Assembly (NCBI GenBank): GCA_037045045.1
Contig: JBAOHL010000002.1
Location: 526,565-590,564 of the forward strand
DNA: 64,000 nucleotides
DNA from: Phosphoribacter sp037045045
GTDB lineage: Bacteria > Actinomycetota > Actinomycetes > Actinomycetales > Dermatophilaceae
Direction: 5' to 3'
Part shown: positions 45,602-54,067 of the stretch, in pieces
How the letters are laid out: each line of letters opens with the position of its first letter
How positions within the stretch are numbered: position 1 is the first letter of the stretch
Position numbers and translations under genes: made by a program
The notes under the pieces: model-generated
What the model was told of the DNA's origin: nothing
Seen by the model: only the letters and a program-made list of their open reading frames with translations
The model's database searches: none

Positions 45602-46521
45602 TCCGCAAACGCCTTTCGGCGCTCGATGACCGTGCGCGCCACGGCGTTGACGAGAAAGGTCAACAGGAACAGCACGAGCCCCGCGGCGACGAACGCACCG
45701 GTCTTCTGGGGAGAGTCGAATTCGGCCGCGTTGTTGGCGATCCGCGACGCGAAAGTTTCTCCGCCGTTGAACAGCGACCACGTCCATGCCGACCCGCGAG
45801 CCAACGTCGAGACGATGAACGTCACGGCGATCGTCTCCCCGAGGGCCCTGCCGAGGGCGAGCATCGCCGCGCTGATGACCCCGGGCTTGCCGAACGGCAG
45901 CACGGCGGTGCGGATCATCTCCCATTTGGTCGCGCCGAGCGCGAAGGCACCTTCCTTGTGCGGCGCCGGCGTCCGGGCGAAGACTTCGCGAGAGATCGCG
46001 GTGACGATGGGCAGGATCATGATCGCCAGGACGATCCCGATGAAGAAGATCGTCCCGCCGGTGATCCCGGTCGGAGCGAAGATCGCGATCACCCCCAGCC
46101 GGTCGGCGAGCCAGTGTTCGACGGGGGCCACGACCGGTCGGAAGACGATGAGCCCCCAGAGCCCGTAGACGATCGACGGGACCGCGGCGAGCAGGTCGAC
46201 GAGGGCCGCCGCCGGTTGGCGCAGCCACGCCGGGGCGTATTCGGTGATGAACAGCGCCACGCACACCCCCACCGGCACGGCGATGACCATGGCGATCAAC
46301 GACGCCGTCACGGTGGTCCACAGCAGTTCGAGGATGCCAAACCGGGGGTGGTCGTCGGCGACTGTCCACTCGCGGGAGGTGAGGAAGTTCGCCTCGTTGC
46401 GAGCCAAGGCCGGCAGCGCCTGGGAGACGAGGAAGACCCCGACGAGGGTGACCAGGCCGACGACGAGGGCGCCGGCGCCTCGCGCCGCCCCGCCGAAGAC
46501 CCGGTCACCGACTCGATTCAC
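45598..46521 (-). CDS. pstC: pstC, phosphate ABC transporter permease
   Basis: 307 residues, intact. Six helices, with AAVPSIVYGLWGLIVF and the ABC-contact loop EGAFALGATKWEMIRTAVLPFGKPGVISAAMLALGRALGETIAV. It starts eight bases beyond the pstS stop and overlaps pstA. It belongs to the high-affinity phosphate importer pstSCAB. Confidence 0.95.
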   Translation of the reverse strand: MNRVGDRVFGGAARGAGALVVGLVTLVGVFLVSQALPALARNEANFLTSREWTVADDHPRFGILELLWTTVTASLIAMVIAVPVGVCVALFITEYAPAWLRQPAAALVDLLAAVPSIVYGLWGLIVFRPVVAPVEHWLADRLGVIAIFAPTGITGGTIFFIGIVLAIMILPIVTAISREVFARTPAPHKEGAFALGATKWEMIRTAVLPFGKPGVISAAMLALGRALGETIAVTFIVSTLARGSAWTWSLFNGGETFASRIANNAAEFDSPQKTGAFVAAGLVLFLLTFLVNAVARTVIERRKAFAE

Positions 46522-46529
46522 GGGCGTGG

Positions 46530-47650
46530 TCAGCCGATCGCCGTGACGGCAGCCGCGACCTTCGCGGCGACCTCACTCGGCAGCGGCGCGTAGCCCTCCC
46601 CCTCGAGGGCGGTCTGCACGCCGGCTGAGGCGAAGTGCGCAAGGAAGGCCTTGACCGACTTCGCCTTGCCTGAATCGGCGTACTTCGAGCAGACGATCTC
46701 GTACGTCACGAGGTTGATCGGGTAGGCCCCCGGAGTCTTGGTGGCGTAGTCCAGGCTCAGCGCCAGGTCGTTGCCGGTGCCGACCTGCTTGGCAGTGGCG
46801 ACCATTGTGCCCACCGTGGCGCCGGTGAGCTCGACCGGCCCGGAGCCGGTGTCGATCGCGGCGATGCCGAGGGTGTTCTGTTTGGCGTAGGACCACTCGA
46901 CGTAGGTCACGCCGCCATCCTGGGCCTTGACGGCGCTGGCCACGCCCGCCGACTTTTCCTTGCCCTCCCCGACCGTGCCGTTCCACTTCTTGGCTGGGTC
47001 GACGGTCGCGGCCGCCCCGCCCGCGGCCTTGAGGTACTTGGTGAAGTTCTCCGTCGTGCCCGAGTCGTCGGAGCGGAAGTACACCTGGATCGGCGGTCGC
47101 CGGAAGCGTGGCGCCGGGGTTGACGGCGGCGATGGCCGGGTCGTTCCACGTCGTCACCGCGCCGGCGAAGATCTTCGCGCGCGACGTCGGCGGTCAGGGT
47201 GAGTTTGGCCGAGGCCCTTGCACGTTGTAGGCGATGGCGATCGGCCCGGTGACCATCGGCAGGTTCCAAGCCGGCGAGCCGCAGCATCGGGTGGCGGCCG
47301 CGGTGGCCTCGTCGGGCTTGAGCGCCGAGTCGGAACCGGCGAAGTCCACCTGCCCAGCGTTGAAGTTCTTCACACCCGCCCCGGAGCCCGACGGCGTTGT
47401 AGTTGACGGTCGCTCCCGCGCAACGGGTCTGGAAGGACTTCACCGCAGCTTCGATGGCGTTCTTCTGGGCCGAGGACCCCTCGGCCTTGAGCGTGCCGTC
47501 GAAGCAGTCGGCGCCGGACCCGGTGCCGGAACCGGCCGTCGCCTTGGTGCCGGTCGCGGAGTCGCTGCCGCAGGCGCCGAGGGCCAGCGAGCCGGTCAGC
47601 GCCAAGGTCAGCGCCAAGGTCAGCGCCATGACGGGCCGAGTGATTTTCAC
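46530..47650 (-). pseudogene. pstS: pstS, phosphate-binding lipoprotein, interrupted by +1 insertions
   Basis: The GTG at 47650 begins a signal peptide with lipobox LALGAC. The mature part shows DCFDGTLKAEGSSAQKNAIE, then, after removing single extra bases near 47388, 47213, 47207, 47178 and 47096, VDFAGSDSALKPDEA, VTGPIAIAYNVQGLAKLTL, KIFAGAVTTWNDPAIAAVN and YFRSDDSGTTENF. All five changes are +1 insertions. The corrected protein is about 370 residues, normal for actinobacterial PstS. A PHO box lies 109 bases upstream. Confidence 0.85.
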
Positions 47651-47758
47651 GAGACAGTTCCCTTCGAGCGTCGAGGTCGGACATTGGGCGCCAGGTCGTC
47701 GGCGACCCTTCCCCCACAAGCGACGCTAGGGGCCTGCGGTTACGTCAGGCGTGGTCGA

Positions 47759-47776
47759 GGTGAACCGCAGTTGAAC
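47759..47776 (-). promoter_or_regulatory. PHO box upstream of pstS
   Basis: On the minus strand GTTCAAC-TGCG-GTTCACC, two direct repeats with an 11-base period. This matches the actinobacterial PhoP/RegX3 consensus of GTTCACC repeats. The rest of 47651-47879 holds no gene. Confidence 0.75.
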
Positions 47777-47879
47777 CTTGCCGGTCGATCCGGCGTCGCG
47801 GGATGGCGCCCGTGCGATCACGGCACGCTCGTTCCTTCTGGAGCCGATCCGCTCGGCCCGTATGCCGTGTCGAGCCACG

Positions 47880-48599
47880 TCAGGTACCCGGCCGATCGAG
47901 GACGTCGCGGATGGCCCGGGACGCCGCGGGATCCTCGGCGCTGTCGTGGTCTACCGACCCCTCCGAGTGATACCCACCGGTGACGAGGTAGATGACCCGG
48001 CGCGCCACCGAGACGGCGTGGTCCGCGAAGCGCTCGTAGTACCGGCCCAAGAGGGTGAGGTCGACGACCGTCTCGGTGGGCAGATCCGCCTTGACGAGGG
48101 CCCGGAACAGGTCCCGATGAAGCTCGTCCATGGCGTCGTCGTCGTGTTCGAGAGCCAGAGCCAGATCGACGTCGTGGCTCGCGATGACCGACCCGGCCTT
48201 GGCGACGATCCGTTCGGCCACCTGTCCCATCTGCACGATCGCCGCCCGCATTGTGGCGGGCACGGCAGAGGACGGGTGACGCAACCGGGCGACCTTCGCG
48301 ACGTGTCGGGCCAGGTCGCCCATCCGCTCGAGATCCGAACTCATCCGCAGAGCCGTGACGACAACGCGCAAGTCCGTCGCCACGGGCTGTTGGCGGGCCA
48401 AGAGGACGACGGCGGCCGAGTCGAGCTGTTGGCGAAGGTGATCCAGTTCGAGGTCGCCGACGATGACACTCTCCGCGAGCTCGAGGTCGGCATCGAGCAG
48501 GGCGGTGGTCGCTCGGGCGATCGCCGAGCCGGCCAGGTGAGTCATCGACACGAGTTGCTCGGTGACCTGGTCGAGCTGCTCGTGGAAAGCGTCGCGCAT
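47880..48599 (-). CDS. phoU: PhoU phosphate-signalling protein
   Basis: 239 residues from the ATG at 48599. Two three-helix PhoU repeats, each with an E/D-x3-D metal motif: VTALRMSSDLERMGDLARHVAKVARL and LTLLGRYYERFADHAVSVARRVIYL. PhoU links PstSCAB to the two-component system and represses the Pho response in phosphate excess. It is upstream of pstS on the same strand and divergent from the response regulator, with PHO-box repeats between. Confidence 0.95.
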   Translation of the reverse strand: MRDAFHEQLDQVTEQLVSMTHLAGSAIARATTALLDADLELAESVIVGDLELDHLRQQLDSAAVVLLARQQPVATDLRVVVTALRMSSDLERMGDLARHVAKVARLRHPSSAVPATMRAAIVQMGQVAERIVAKAGSVIASHDVDLALALEHDDDAMDELHRDLFRALVKADLPTETVVDLTLLGRYYERFADHAVSVARRVIYLVTGGYHSEGSVDHDSAEDPAASRAIRDVLDRPGT

Positions 48600-48649
48600 C
48601 GGCACAGTCCTGTCGATCGGTGTCGGACGGCGCCAGCGTGACAGCCTCG

Positions 48650-48682
48650 GGTGAACACTGCTGGGTGCCCAGGTGAACTTCT
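48650..48682. promoter_or_regulatory. PHO-box triple direct repeat between phoU and the response regulator
   Basis: GGTGAACACTG, CTGGGTGCCCA and GGTGAACTTCT: three 11-base units, the outer two exact at GGTGAAC and the middle degenerate. The spacing is that of PhoP/RegX3 sites. Binding here could control both divergent genes. Confidence 0.65.
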
Positions 48683-48726
48683 CGTACCCGCGGCTCTGTG
48701 GGGCCGCACCGGGCGAGTCCGGTGCA

Positions 48727-48738
48727 TACCGTTGACGG
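48727..48738 (+). promoter_or_regulatory. Leaderless -10 box of the response regulator
   Basis: TACCGT, six bases, GTG at 48739; the PHO repeats lie about 45-75 bases upstream. Confidence 0.55.
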
Positions 48739-49419
48739 GTGAGCCGCATCCTGCTCATCGAGGACGAGCCGGCGTACGCCGAACCGCTCGCGGCCCTGTT
48801 GGCCGCTGAGGGCTTCGAGGTGACCACCGCGGCCACGGGGAACGGCGGCTTGGAAGTCTTCGAGCGTGCCGGAGCCGACCTCGTGCTGTTGGATCTCATG
48901 CTCCCGGACATCCCGGGACTGCAGGTATGCCGCACCCTACGCAGCCGAGCCACGGTCCCGATCATCGTCGTGAGTGCCCTCGACGGCGAGCTCGACCGGG
49001 TGCTCGGTCTCGAGCTGGGCGCGGACGACTACCTCACCAAGCCCTTCTCGTCGCTGGAGTTGTTGGCCCGGGTGAGGGCGGTCCTGCGCCGGGCCCACGA
49101 CGTCGACCTCCCGCTCGACGGCGTCCTCGAATCAGGGCCCGTGCGGATGGACGTCGCGCGGCATACCGTGACGGTGCGCGGAGAGCCGATTGCGTTGCCG
49201 CTCAAGGAGTTCGAGGTGTTGGAGGAGCTGCTGCGCGACGCCGGTCGAGTGCTCGCGCGTGGACAGCTCATCGACCGGATCTGGGGACCGCACTACACCG
49301 GCGACACCAAGACCCTCGACGTACACGTCAAGCGGCTCCGAGCCAAGATCGAGCCAGACCCCGCCCAACCGCGCCACCTCGTCACCGTGCGCGGGCTGGG
49401 CTACCGCTTCGAGGCCTGA
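48739..49419 (+). CDS. OmpR/PhoB-type response regulator (RegX3-like)
   Basis: 226 residues. The receiver domain has the acidic pocket IEDEPAYAE, the phosphoacceptor Asp in LVLLDLMLPDIPG, and the switch lysine in DDYLTKPF. The C-terminal winged helix contains LPLKEFEVLEELLRDAGRVLARGQLIDRIW and VDVHVKRLR-like LDVHVKRLRAKIE. Context with phoU and pst identifies it as the Pho regulator. No sensor kinase gene is adjacent on either side, which differs from the usual senX3-regX3 pair. Confidence 0.93.
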   Translation: MSRILLIEDEPAYAEPLAALLAAEGFEVTTAATGNGGLEVFERAGADLVLLDLMLPDIPGLQVCRTLRSRATVPIIVVSALDGELDRVLGLELGADDYLTKPFSSLELLARVRAVLRRAHDVDLPLDGVLESGPVRMDVARHTVTVRGEPIALPLKEFEVLEELLRDAGRVLARGQLIDRIWGPHYTGDTKTLDVHVKRLRAKIEPDPAQPRHLVTVRGLGYRFEA

Positions 49420-49456
49420 GCTCCGCGGATCCAGCGCCCGGCCCGCCCAGGTGGCT

Positions 49457-50320
49457 TCACTCCGAAGGATCGGCAACCGGCACGGGCTGCCGTGCGACGC
49501 CGATGCCTGCCCGGGTGAGGACGTCGTCGATGAAGGCAAGCGCGTCCCGACGTCGGCCCACTGGCGTCCGGTAAAGGGAGCGCCGGTCGGGGCGATTGCG
49601 GATCCGCAGTGACTCCAGCAAGATCCGCCGCCATCGCTCGGCCATCGCCACCGACGCCCATTCGCCCCCGCCGCACTTCGACGTGACCAGGCCGGTGTCC
49701 AGCGTGTAGGCGATACGCGCTACCCCGAGCACTCCCGAGGCGGTAGCCCACCCGCCGAAGGAGCCTAGACCGGCCGGCGACGCCACTCGTGCGTTGCGTT
49801 CCCACCAGGGCATCCAGGTGTTCTCAAGCGTCTGCAGGCACCAGTCGCGGACTCCGTCCGCGTCGTGGGCGATGGGCCGATCGTCCAGGTGCGGGCCATG
49901 AACGTGCAGGCCGTGCTCGATGAGTTCGTGCCACACCAGCGCCGGAGGTACCCAGTTGCGACCGCCCTGCAGCCGAGGTCCGAGCGCCCGAAGACCGAGG
50001 GTGTCGCTGGCGTCGCGGGGCGACGCGAGGTCATCCCAGGTGAGGTACCAGCCGTCCAGGCGCGGGCGCGGGGAGCGACTGGCGACCCGCTCGTGGACGT
50101 CGGCGATCGCGCGCAGCGACTCCTTGCGAGGACGCTCGCGCAGGACCGTGACGAAGTCGACGTCGCTCCACGTCTCGTGGTAGTCGCCGACCGCGACCGA
50201 TCCGGTCAGATAGACGCCCTCGACGACGTCACCGGCGGCGGCGAGCAGGTCGGCGACATAGCCGTCGACCACGCGAGAGACCGAAGTGGACACGTTGACG
50301 GGCAGGACGTCGATCGTCAC
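49457..50320 (-). CDS. Nucleotidyltransferase/DUF4111 protein (aminoglycoside-adenylyltransferase-like)
   Basis: 287 residues from a GTG at 50320. The N-terminal nucleotidyltransferase core has VYLTGSVAVGDYHETWSDVDFVTV, the G-S and D-x-D pair that bind Mg-NTP. A helical C-terminal domain follows (ALVWHELIEHGLHVHG, TLENTWMPWWERNARV, ILDTG-like YTLDTGLVTSK), as in AadA-type adenylyltransferases. Chromosomal members may adenylylate other small molecules, so a resistance function is not established. Convergent with the response regulator. Confidence 0.82.
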   Translation of the reverse strand: MTIDVLPVNVSTSVSRVVDGYVADLLAAAGDVVEGVYLTGSVAVGDYHETWSDVDFVTVLRERPRKESLRAIADVHERVASRSPRPRLDGWYLTWDDLASPRDASDTLGLRALGPRLQGGRNWVPPALVWHELIEHGLHVHGPHLDDRPIAHDADGVRDWCLQTLENTWMPWWERNARVASPAGLGSFGGWATASGVLGVARIAYTLDTGLVTSKCGGGEWASVAMAERWRRILLESLRIRNRPDRRSLYRTPVGRRRDALAFIDDVLTRAGIGVARQPVPVADPSE

Positions 50321-50420
50321 GAGGGCCTCCGAGGCGGGAACCTGGCTGTGCCCTTTCGAGACTAGGCGGTGAGCGGGGCCTGACCTGGGCGCGACACGGC
50401 GAAACACCCTGACCACGGTT

Positions 50421-50505
50421 GCGGCCCGGTCAGGCATGCGGCCCGGTCAGGCATGCCCCCCGGTCAGGCATGCGGCCCGGTCAGGCATGCGGCCCGGTCA
50501 GGCTT
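50421..50505. repeat. 17-bp tandem repeat, five copies, overlapping the osmC stop
   Basis: Five copies of GCGGCCCGGTCAGGCAT, the third with GCCCCC, the last ending CTT. Junctions create GCATGCGGC, one base off the dispersed octamer on the other strand. The repeat supplies the last codons and stop of the OsmC gene. The flanking interval 50321-50420 shows nothing else. Confidence 0.85.
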
Positions 50506-50992
50506 GTCGGTCGGCTGGGCCACCATCGGGGGCACCGCCGGCGACTACCGTGTCCCCCACTACAGAACGAACCGGGGTCGCCAGCATGACCGTCCGACTC
50601 ACCGTGCACAGCTTCTCGTGCGAAAGCCGCACGACGCGCGGGACCACCTGGCTCGCGGCTTCCCCCTCGGGCCCGTCAGCGAAGGCGATCCGGAAGGTCA
50701 CGGTGACGTCCGCGAGGTGGTTGCCCAACTCGTCGGACACCTTCGTCGCCGAGCAGTCCACGACGAAGGAGTCCGGTTCGCCGCGGCGACTTATCACCTC
50801 GTCGACGTCCACTGCCGTGCACCCGGCGATCGCCGCGAGCAGCAACTCGACCGGCGTGTAGTCGCTGTCGGCGCCTCGACCGAGGACGACCGTGCCGCCG
50901 CGCACGTTCGTCACGGCATACCGGCCCTGGGCGAGCCGTTCGAGACTGACCTGTCGATGTCCTGGGGCCGCCAAGGATCCGGTTGTCCGCAT
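50498..50992 (-). CDS. OsmC-family protein
   Basis: 164 residues from the ATG at 50992. The OsmC fold is visible in YTPVELLLAAIAGCTAVDVDEVISRRGEPDSF with the peroxidatic-type cysteine in AGCTAVD, and a second conserved cysteine in RLSHEKLCTVSRTV. OsmC/Ohr proteins reduce organic hydroperoxides or act as acyl-binding proteins. The C-terminal tail after VVGDTVVAGG is low-complexity and partly repeat-encoded. Confidence 0.88.
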   Translation of the reverse strand: MRTTGSLAAPGHRQVSLERLAQGRYAVTNVRGGTVVLGRGADSDYTPVELLLAAIAGCTAVDVDEVISRRGEPDSFVVDCSATKVSDELGNHLADVTVTFRIAFADGPEGEAASQVVPRVVRLSHEKLCTVSRTVMLATPVRSVVGDTVVAGGAPDGGPADRQA

Positions 50993-51027
50993 CGGCCCAG
51001 CCTGCCATGTGCATGGGCGTAGCCGGT

Positions 51028-51039
51028 TAGGCTGCAGGT
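51028..51039 (+). promoter_or_regulatory. Leaderless -10 box of the DUF4190 gene
   Basis: TAGGCT, six bases, ATG at 51040. Confidence 0.6.
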
Positions 51040-51612
51040 ATGAGCAGCGATCCCAATTCGACCCGGGGACCCGGGGATCCGAGCCAGCCTCCGTACGGCG
51101 AGCCCAGCGCACCGGCCTTCGGGACCGGCGGCGGGTACACCGATCCCACCGCACCGATCCACGACGCGCCACCGGCACAGCCCGCACCTCCGTCTTACGG
51201 CCCGCCGGCCTACACGCCGCCGCCACCACCGGCACCCATGCCGCCGCCGGCTCAACAGCCCGGCGCGGCCTACCCCAGCTACGGCCAGCCGGCGTATCCG
51301 CAGTACACGCAGCCGGGGATGTCGCCCTACGGCGGGTACGCCGGATTGGAACATCCCAAGGGGACGATGGTGCTCGTCCTGGGCATCCTCTCCATCGCGG
51401 TGTGCCAGATCCTCGGTCCGTTCGCGTGGATCCAAGGTCGCAAGGCGCTCTCCGAGATCGACACCAGCGGGCAGACCTACAGCAACCGCGGCCAAGTTCA
51501 GGCCGGCATGATCTGCGGCATCGTCGGCAGCGTCCTGCTGATCCTGGGGGTGCTGTACTTCGTCTTCATCATCGTCATGGTCATCGCCGCGGGGGCAAGC
51601 TCGACCCGGTAA
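51040..51612 (+). CDS. DUF4190-domain membrane protein with Pro-rich N-terminus
   Basis: 190 residues. Residues 1-105 are a disordered, proline/tyrosine-rich cytoplasmic-type segment with PPPPPAP and YGQPAYPQY steps. The DUF4190 domain follows: LEHPKGTMVLVLGILSIAVCQILGPFAWIQGRKALSEID and a second helix AGMICGIVGSVLLILGVLYFVFIIVMVI. These proteins are common in actinobacteria and are probably membrane-associated; function unknown. Confidence 0.9.
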   Translation: MSSDPNSTRGPGDPSQPPYGEPSAPAFGTGGGYTDPTAPIHDAPPAQPAPPSYGPPAYTPPPPPAPMPPPAQQPGAAYPSYGQPAYPQYTQPGMSPYGGYAGLEHPKGTMVLVLGILSIAVCQILGPFAWIQGRKALSEIDTSGQTYSNRGQVQAGMICGIVGSVLLILGVLYFVFIIVMVIAAGASSTR

Positions 51613-51626
51613 GCCATCCATCGCGT

Positions 51627-51660
51627 TGAGCCCGTCGTCCGATCTGCGCCGGCGGGCTCA
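51627..51660. terminator. Bidirectional terminator hairpin
   Basis: Arms TGAGCCCG and CGGGCTCA, 18 bases apart, between the converging DUF4190 and aminotransferase genes. Confidence 0.6.
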
Positions 51661-51724
51661 GCGCATTGGGGCGCCCGGGGGACCCGCCGGCAAGGTCGCG
51701 GTGTGGCTCCGGGCCCATACCGGA

Positions 51725-52939
51725 CTACTGCCGGTATGCCGCGAGGAAGTGGTCGATCCGCCCGATCGCCTCTTCGAGGTCGTCGACGTAGGGCAGCGTG
51801 ACGATGCGGAAATGATCGGGGTTGGGCCAGTTGAAGCCGGTGCCGTGGACGACGAGGATCTTCTCCTCGCGCAAGAGGTCCAGGGCCAGCTGCTCGTCGT
51901 CCTTGACCTCGTAGACGTCAGGGTCCAGGCGTGGGAAGAGGTACAGCGCCCCCTCGGGCTTGACGCAGCTCACGCCGGGGATCGCCGTGATGAGCTCCCA
52001 GGCGCGGTTGCGCTGTTCGAGCAGTCGCCCGCCCGGCAGGATCAACTCGGTGATCGACTGGTAGCCCCCGAGCGCGGTGGCGATGGCGTGCTGGGCCGGC
52101 ACGTTGGCGCACAGGCGCATGTTGGCCAGGATGTTCAGGCCCTCGATGTACGAGCGAGCCCGGTGTTTCGGCCCAGACAACGCCAGCCATCCGGCGCGGA
52201 ACCCGGCCACCCGGTAGGCCTTGGACAGGCCGTTGAAGCTCAGGCAGAACAGGTCCGGAGCGAGCGAGGCGAGGGCGGTGTGCGTCGCGCCGTCGTAGAG
52301 GATCTTGTCGTAGATCTCGTCGGCCATGAGGATGAGGCCGTGCCTGCGGGCGATGTCGACGAGCGCCCGCAACGTCGACTCCGGATAGACCGCCCCGGTG
52401 GGGTTGTTGGGGTTGATGACGACCAGAGCCCGGGTCTTGGCGGTGACCTTGGACTCGATGTCCTCGAGGTCCGGGATCCAACCCTGCGACTCGTCGCAGA
52501 GATAGTGCACCGGGCGCCCCCCCGACAGGGACGTCGCGGCGGTCCACAACGGGTAGTCCGGCGCGGGGATGAGCACCTCGTCGCCGTTGTCGAGCAGCGC
52601 CTGCATCGCCATGACGATGAGCTCGCTGGCCCCGTTGCCGAGGTAGATGTCCTCGATGCCGACGCCCTCGACGTGCTTGAGCTGGTAGTACTGCGCCACG
52701 GCTCGGCGCGCCGAGACGATGCCCTTGGAGTCGCTGTAGCCCTGGGCCTGCGGCAGCTGGGCGATCATGTCGACGAGGATCTCGTCGGGCGCCTCGAACC
52801 CGAACGGCGCCGGGTTGCCGATGTTGAGCTTGATGATCCGGTGCCCCTCGTCCTCGAGCCGCTTGGCCTCGTCGAGCACGGGCCCCCGGATGTCGTAACA
52901 GACGTCGGCGAGCTTGCGGGACTGGGTGATCTCACGCAT
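51725..52939 (-). CDS. Alanine-type aminotransferase (class I/II, AlaT-like)
   Basis: 404 residues from the ATG at 52939. PLP motifs: LGNGASELIVMAMQALLDNGDEVLIPAPDYPLW, VVINPNNPTGAVYPE, ADEIYDKILYDG, and the Schiff-base lysine in SFNGLSKAYRVAGFRAGW. The N-terminus REITQSRKLADVCYDIRGPVLDEAKRLEDEGH is that of the AlaA/AlaT (pyruvate-accepting) group. It interconverts alanine and 2-oxoglutarate-derived glutamate. Monocistronic, between converging and diverging neighbours. Confidence 0.94.
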   Translation of the reverse strand: MREITQSRKLADVCYDIRGPVLDEAKRLEDEGHRIIKLNIGNPAPFGFEAPDEILVDMIAQLPQAQGYSDSKGIVSARRAVAQYYQLKHVEGVGIEDIYLGNGASELIVMAMQALLDNGDEVLIPAPDYPLWTAATSLSGGRPVHYLCDESQGWIPDLEDIESKVTAKTRALVVINPNNPTGAVYPESTLRALVDIARRHGLILMADEIYDKILYDGATHTALASLAPDLFCLSFNGLSKAYRVAGFRAGWLALSGPKHRARSYIEGLNILANMRLCANVPAQHAIATALGGYQSITELILPGGRLLEQRNRAWELITAIPGVSCVKPEGALYLFPRLDPDVYEVKDDEQLALDLLREEKILVVHGTGFNWPNPDHFRIVTLPYVDDLEEAIGRIDHFLAAYRQ

Positions 52940-53002
52940 GTGCCCAGCCTGCCATGCCGGGTCGCCCGGACTCGACGGCTTTGGCTGGGAGAAGATGTGG
53001 GC

Positions 53003-53422
53003 GTGCGCGTGACGATGCTGTTGGCCGACCATGCCGTCGTCGCCGACGGCAAGCTCTACGTCAACGGCGGCGGGTGGACCCTGACGTCGCCGACGACGCC
53101 ACCATCGTCGATCGCCTTGAAGTTCGACGTGCCATGGGACCAGGCCAACACGCCGATCGAGCTGCTTCTCGAACTCACCGACGCGGACGGGCATCCGGTG
53201 ACCCAACCGACGCCGGTGGGGCCGGCACCGGTCCACGTCCAGGCGCGTCTGGAGGTGGGCCGACCGCCCGGTATGCCGCTGGGGGCGCCGATCAACGCGA
53301 TCGTCGCGCTCGGCATACCGCCGCTCGTACTCGATCCCGGACAGCGCTACACCTGGCGTTTGCATCTGGACGGGCAGACTCGAGCGGACTGGGAGTTGAC
53401 CTTCACGACCCGCCCGGAGTGA
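53003..53422 (+). CDS. DUF6941-type hypothetical protein
   Basis: 139 residues from a GTG at 53003 (GTG at 52997 is an alternative); GGGAGAAG lies upstream. The sequence MLLADHAVVADGKLYVNGGGWTLT ... LDPGQRYTWRLHLDGQTRADWELTFTTRP is a beta-rich protein resembling the DUF6941 family, which is widespread in actinobacteria. Function unknown. It overlaps the converging phosphatase gene by 20 bases and carries two copies of GTATGCCG in opposite orientation (53273, 53322). Confidence 0.75.
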   Translation: MRVTMLLADHAVVADGKLYVNGGGWTLTSPTTPPSSIALKFDVPWDQANTPIELLLELTDADGHPVTQPTPVGPAPVHVQARLEVGRPPGMPLGAPINAIVALGIPPLVLDPGQRYTWRLHLDGQTRADWELTFTTRPE

Positions 53423-54011
53423 CCCCGTCGAACGGCTCGCCGGCCCAGGTGCGCACGCGCCATCCCTGCCCGGGGTGACCGTCGAGTTCGACGACGACGG
53501 TGTTGTCCATCGACGCTGTGCGCAGGAAGTTCGGTGGCAGGTTCGCGGCACGTTGGGCGACCCACAGCCTGATGAGTGCGCCATGACTCACCGCGAGGAC
53601 CCGCTCGTGGTCGGCCGCGTCGCGCAGCACGGCGTCGAAGCGGTCGAGCACCTCCCGCCCGGTCTCCCCGCCCGGCATCCGTAGGTCCGGGTCGCTCCCC
53701 CATCGGATGAGCATCTGCACGTAGGGGTGGTACTCCGGCGACATCTCGTGATCCCCCGCCTGGATCTCGCGCAGGCCGGCGTGGGCGACCGGCGTCAGGC
53801 CCCGGGCTTCGGCGAGCGGCTGCGCCGTCTGCCAGGACCGGACGAGGTCCGAGGTGTAGATCGCGTCGAGGGGCACGCCGGCCAATCGCTCGACGAGCCC
53901 GCGCGCCTGGGCCACTCCGACCTCGTCGAGGGGCGAGCCCGGGTATGCCGTGTCGAGCAGCCTCGCGACGTTGGACGCGGTGCGACCATGACGCACGAGC
54001 AGCAGGTGCAC
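53403..54011 (-). CDS. Histidine phosphatase (phosphoglycerate-mutase-like)
   Basis: 202 residues from the GTG at 54011. The catalytic motif LLLVRHGRTASN (RHG) and the distal LAVSHGALIRL histidine are present, with the acid REIQAGDHEM between. These enzymes dephosphorylate small phosphate esters. The tandem array at 54.1-54.7 kb lies directly upstream of its start, so transcription must begin within or beyond the array. Confidence 0.9.
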   Translation of the reverse strand: MHLLLVRHGRTASNVARLLDTAYPGSPLDEVGVAQARGLVERLAGVPLDAIYTSDLVRSWQTAQPLAEARGLTPVAHAGLREIQAGDHEMSPEYHPYVQMLIRWGSDPDLRMPGGETGREVLDRFDAVLRDAADHERVLAVSHGALIRLWVAQRAANLPPNFLRTASMDNTVVVELDGHPGQGWRVRTWAGEPFDGVTPGGS

Positions 54012-54067
54012 GGCACGACAGTAGTTGGGTCGGCTGCCCGGTCGGCACCCACCCCGCGCGTCGCGCA

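Noticed and set aside
49457..50320. Acquired aminoglycoside-resistance gene
   Set aside because: No mobile element or compositional shift; chromosomal relatives of this fold are common in actinobacteria.
51626..53002. Long plus-strand frame opposite the aminotransferase
   Set aside because: It mirrors the aminotransferase codons on the other strand, as GC-rich genes commonly do; only its end (53003-53422) is a real gene.
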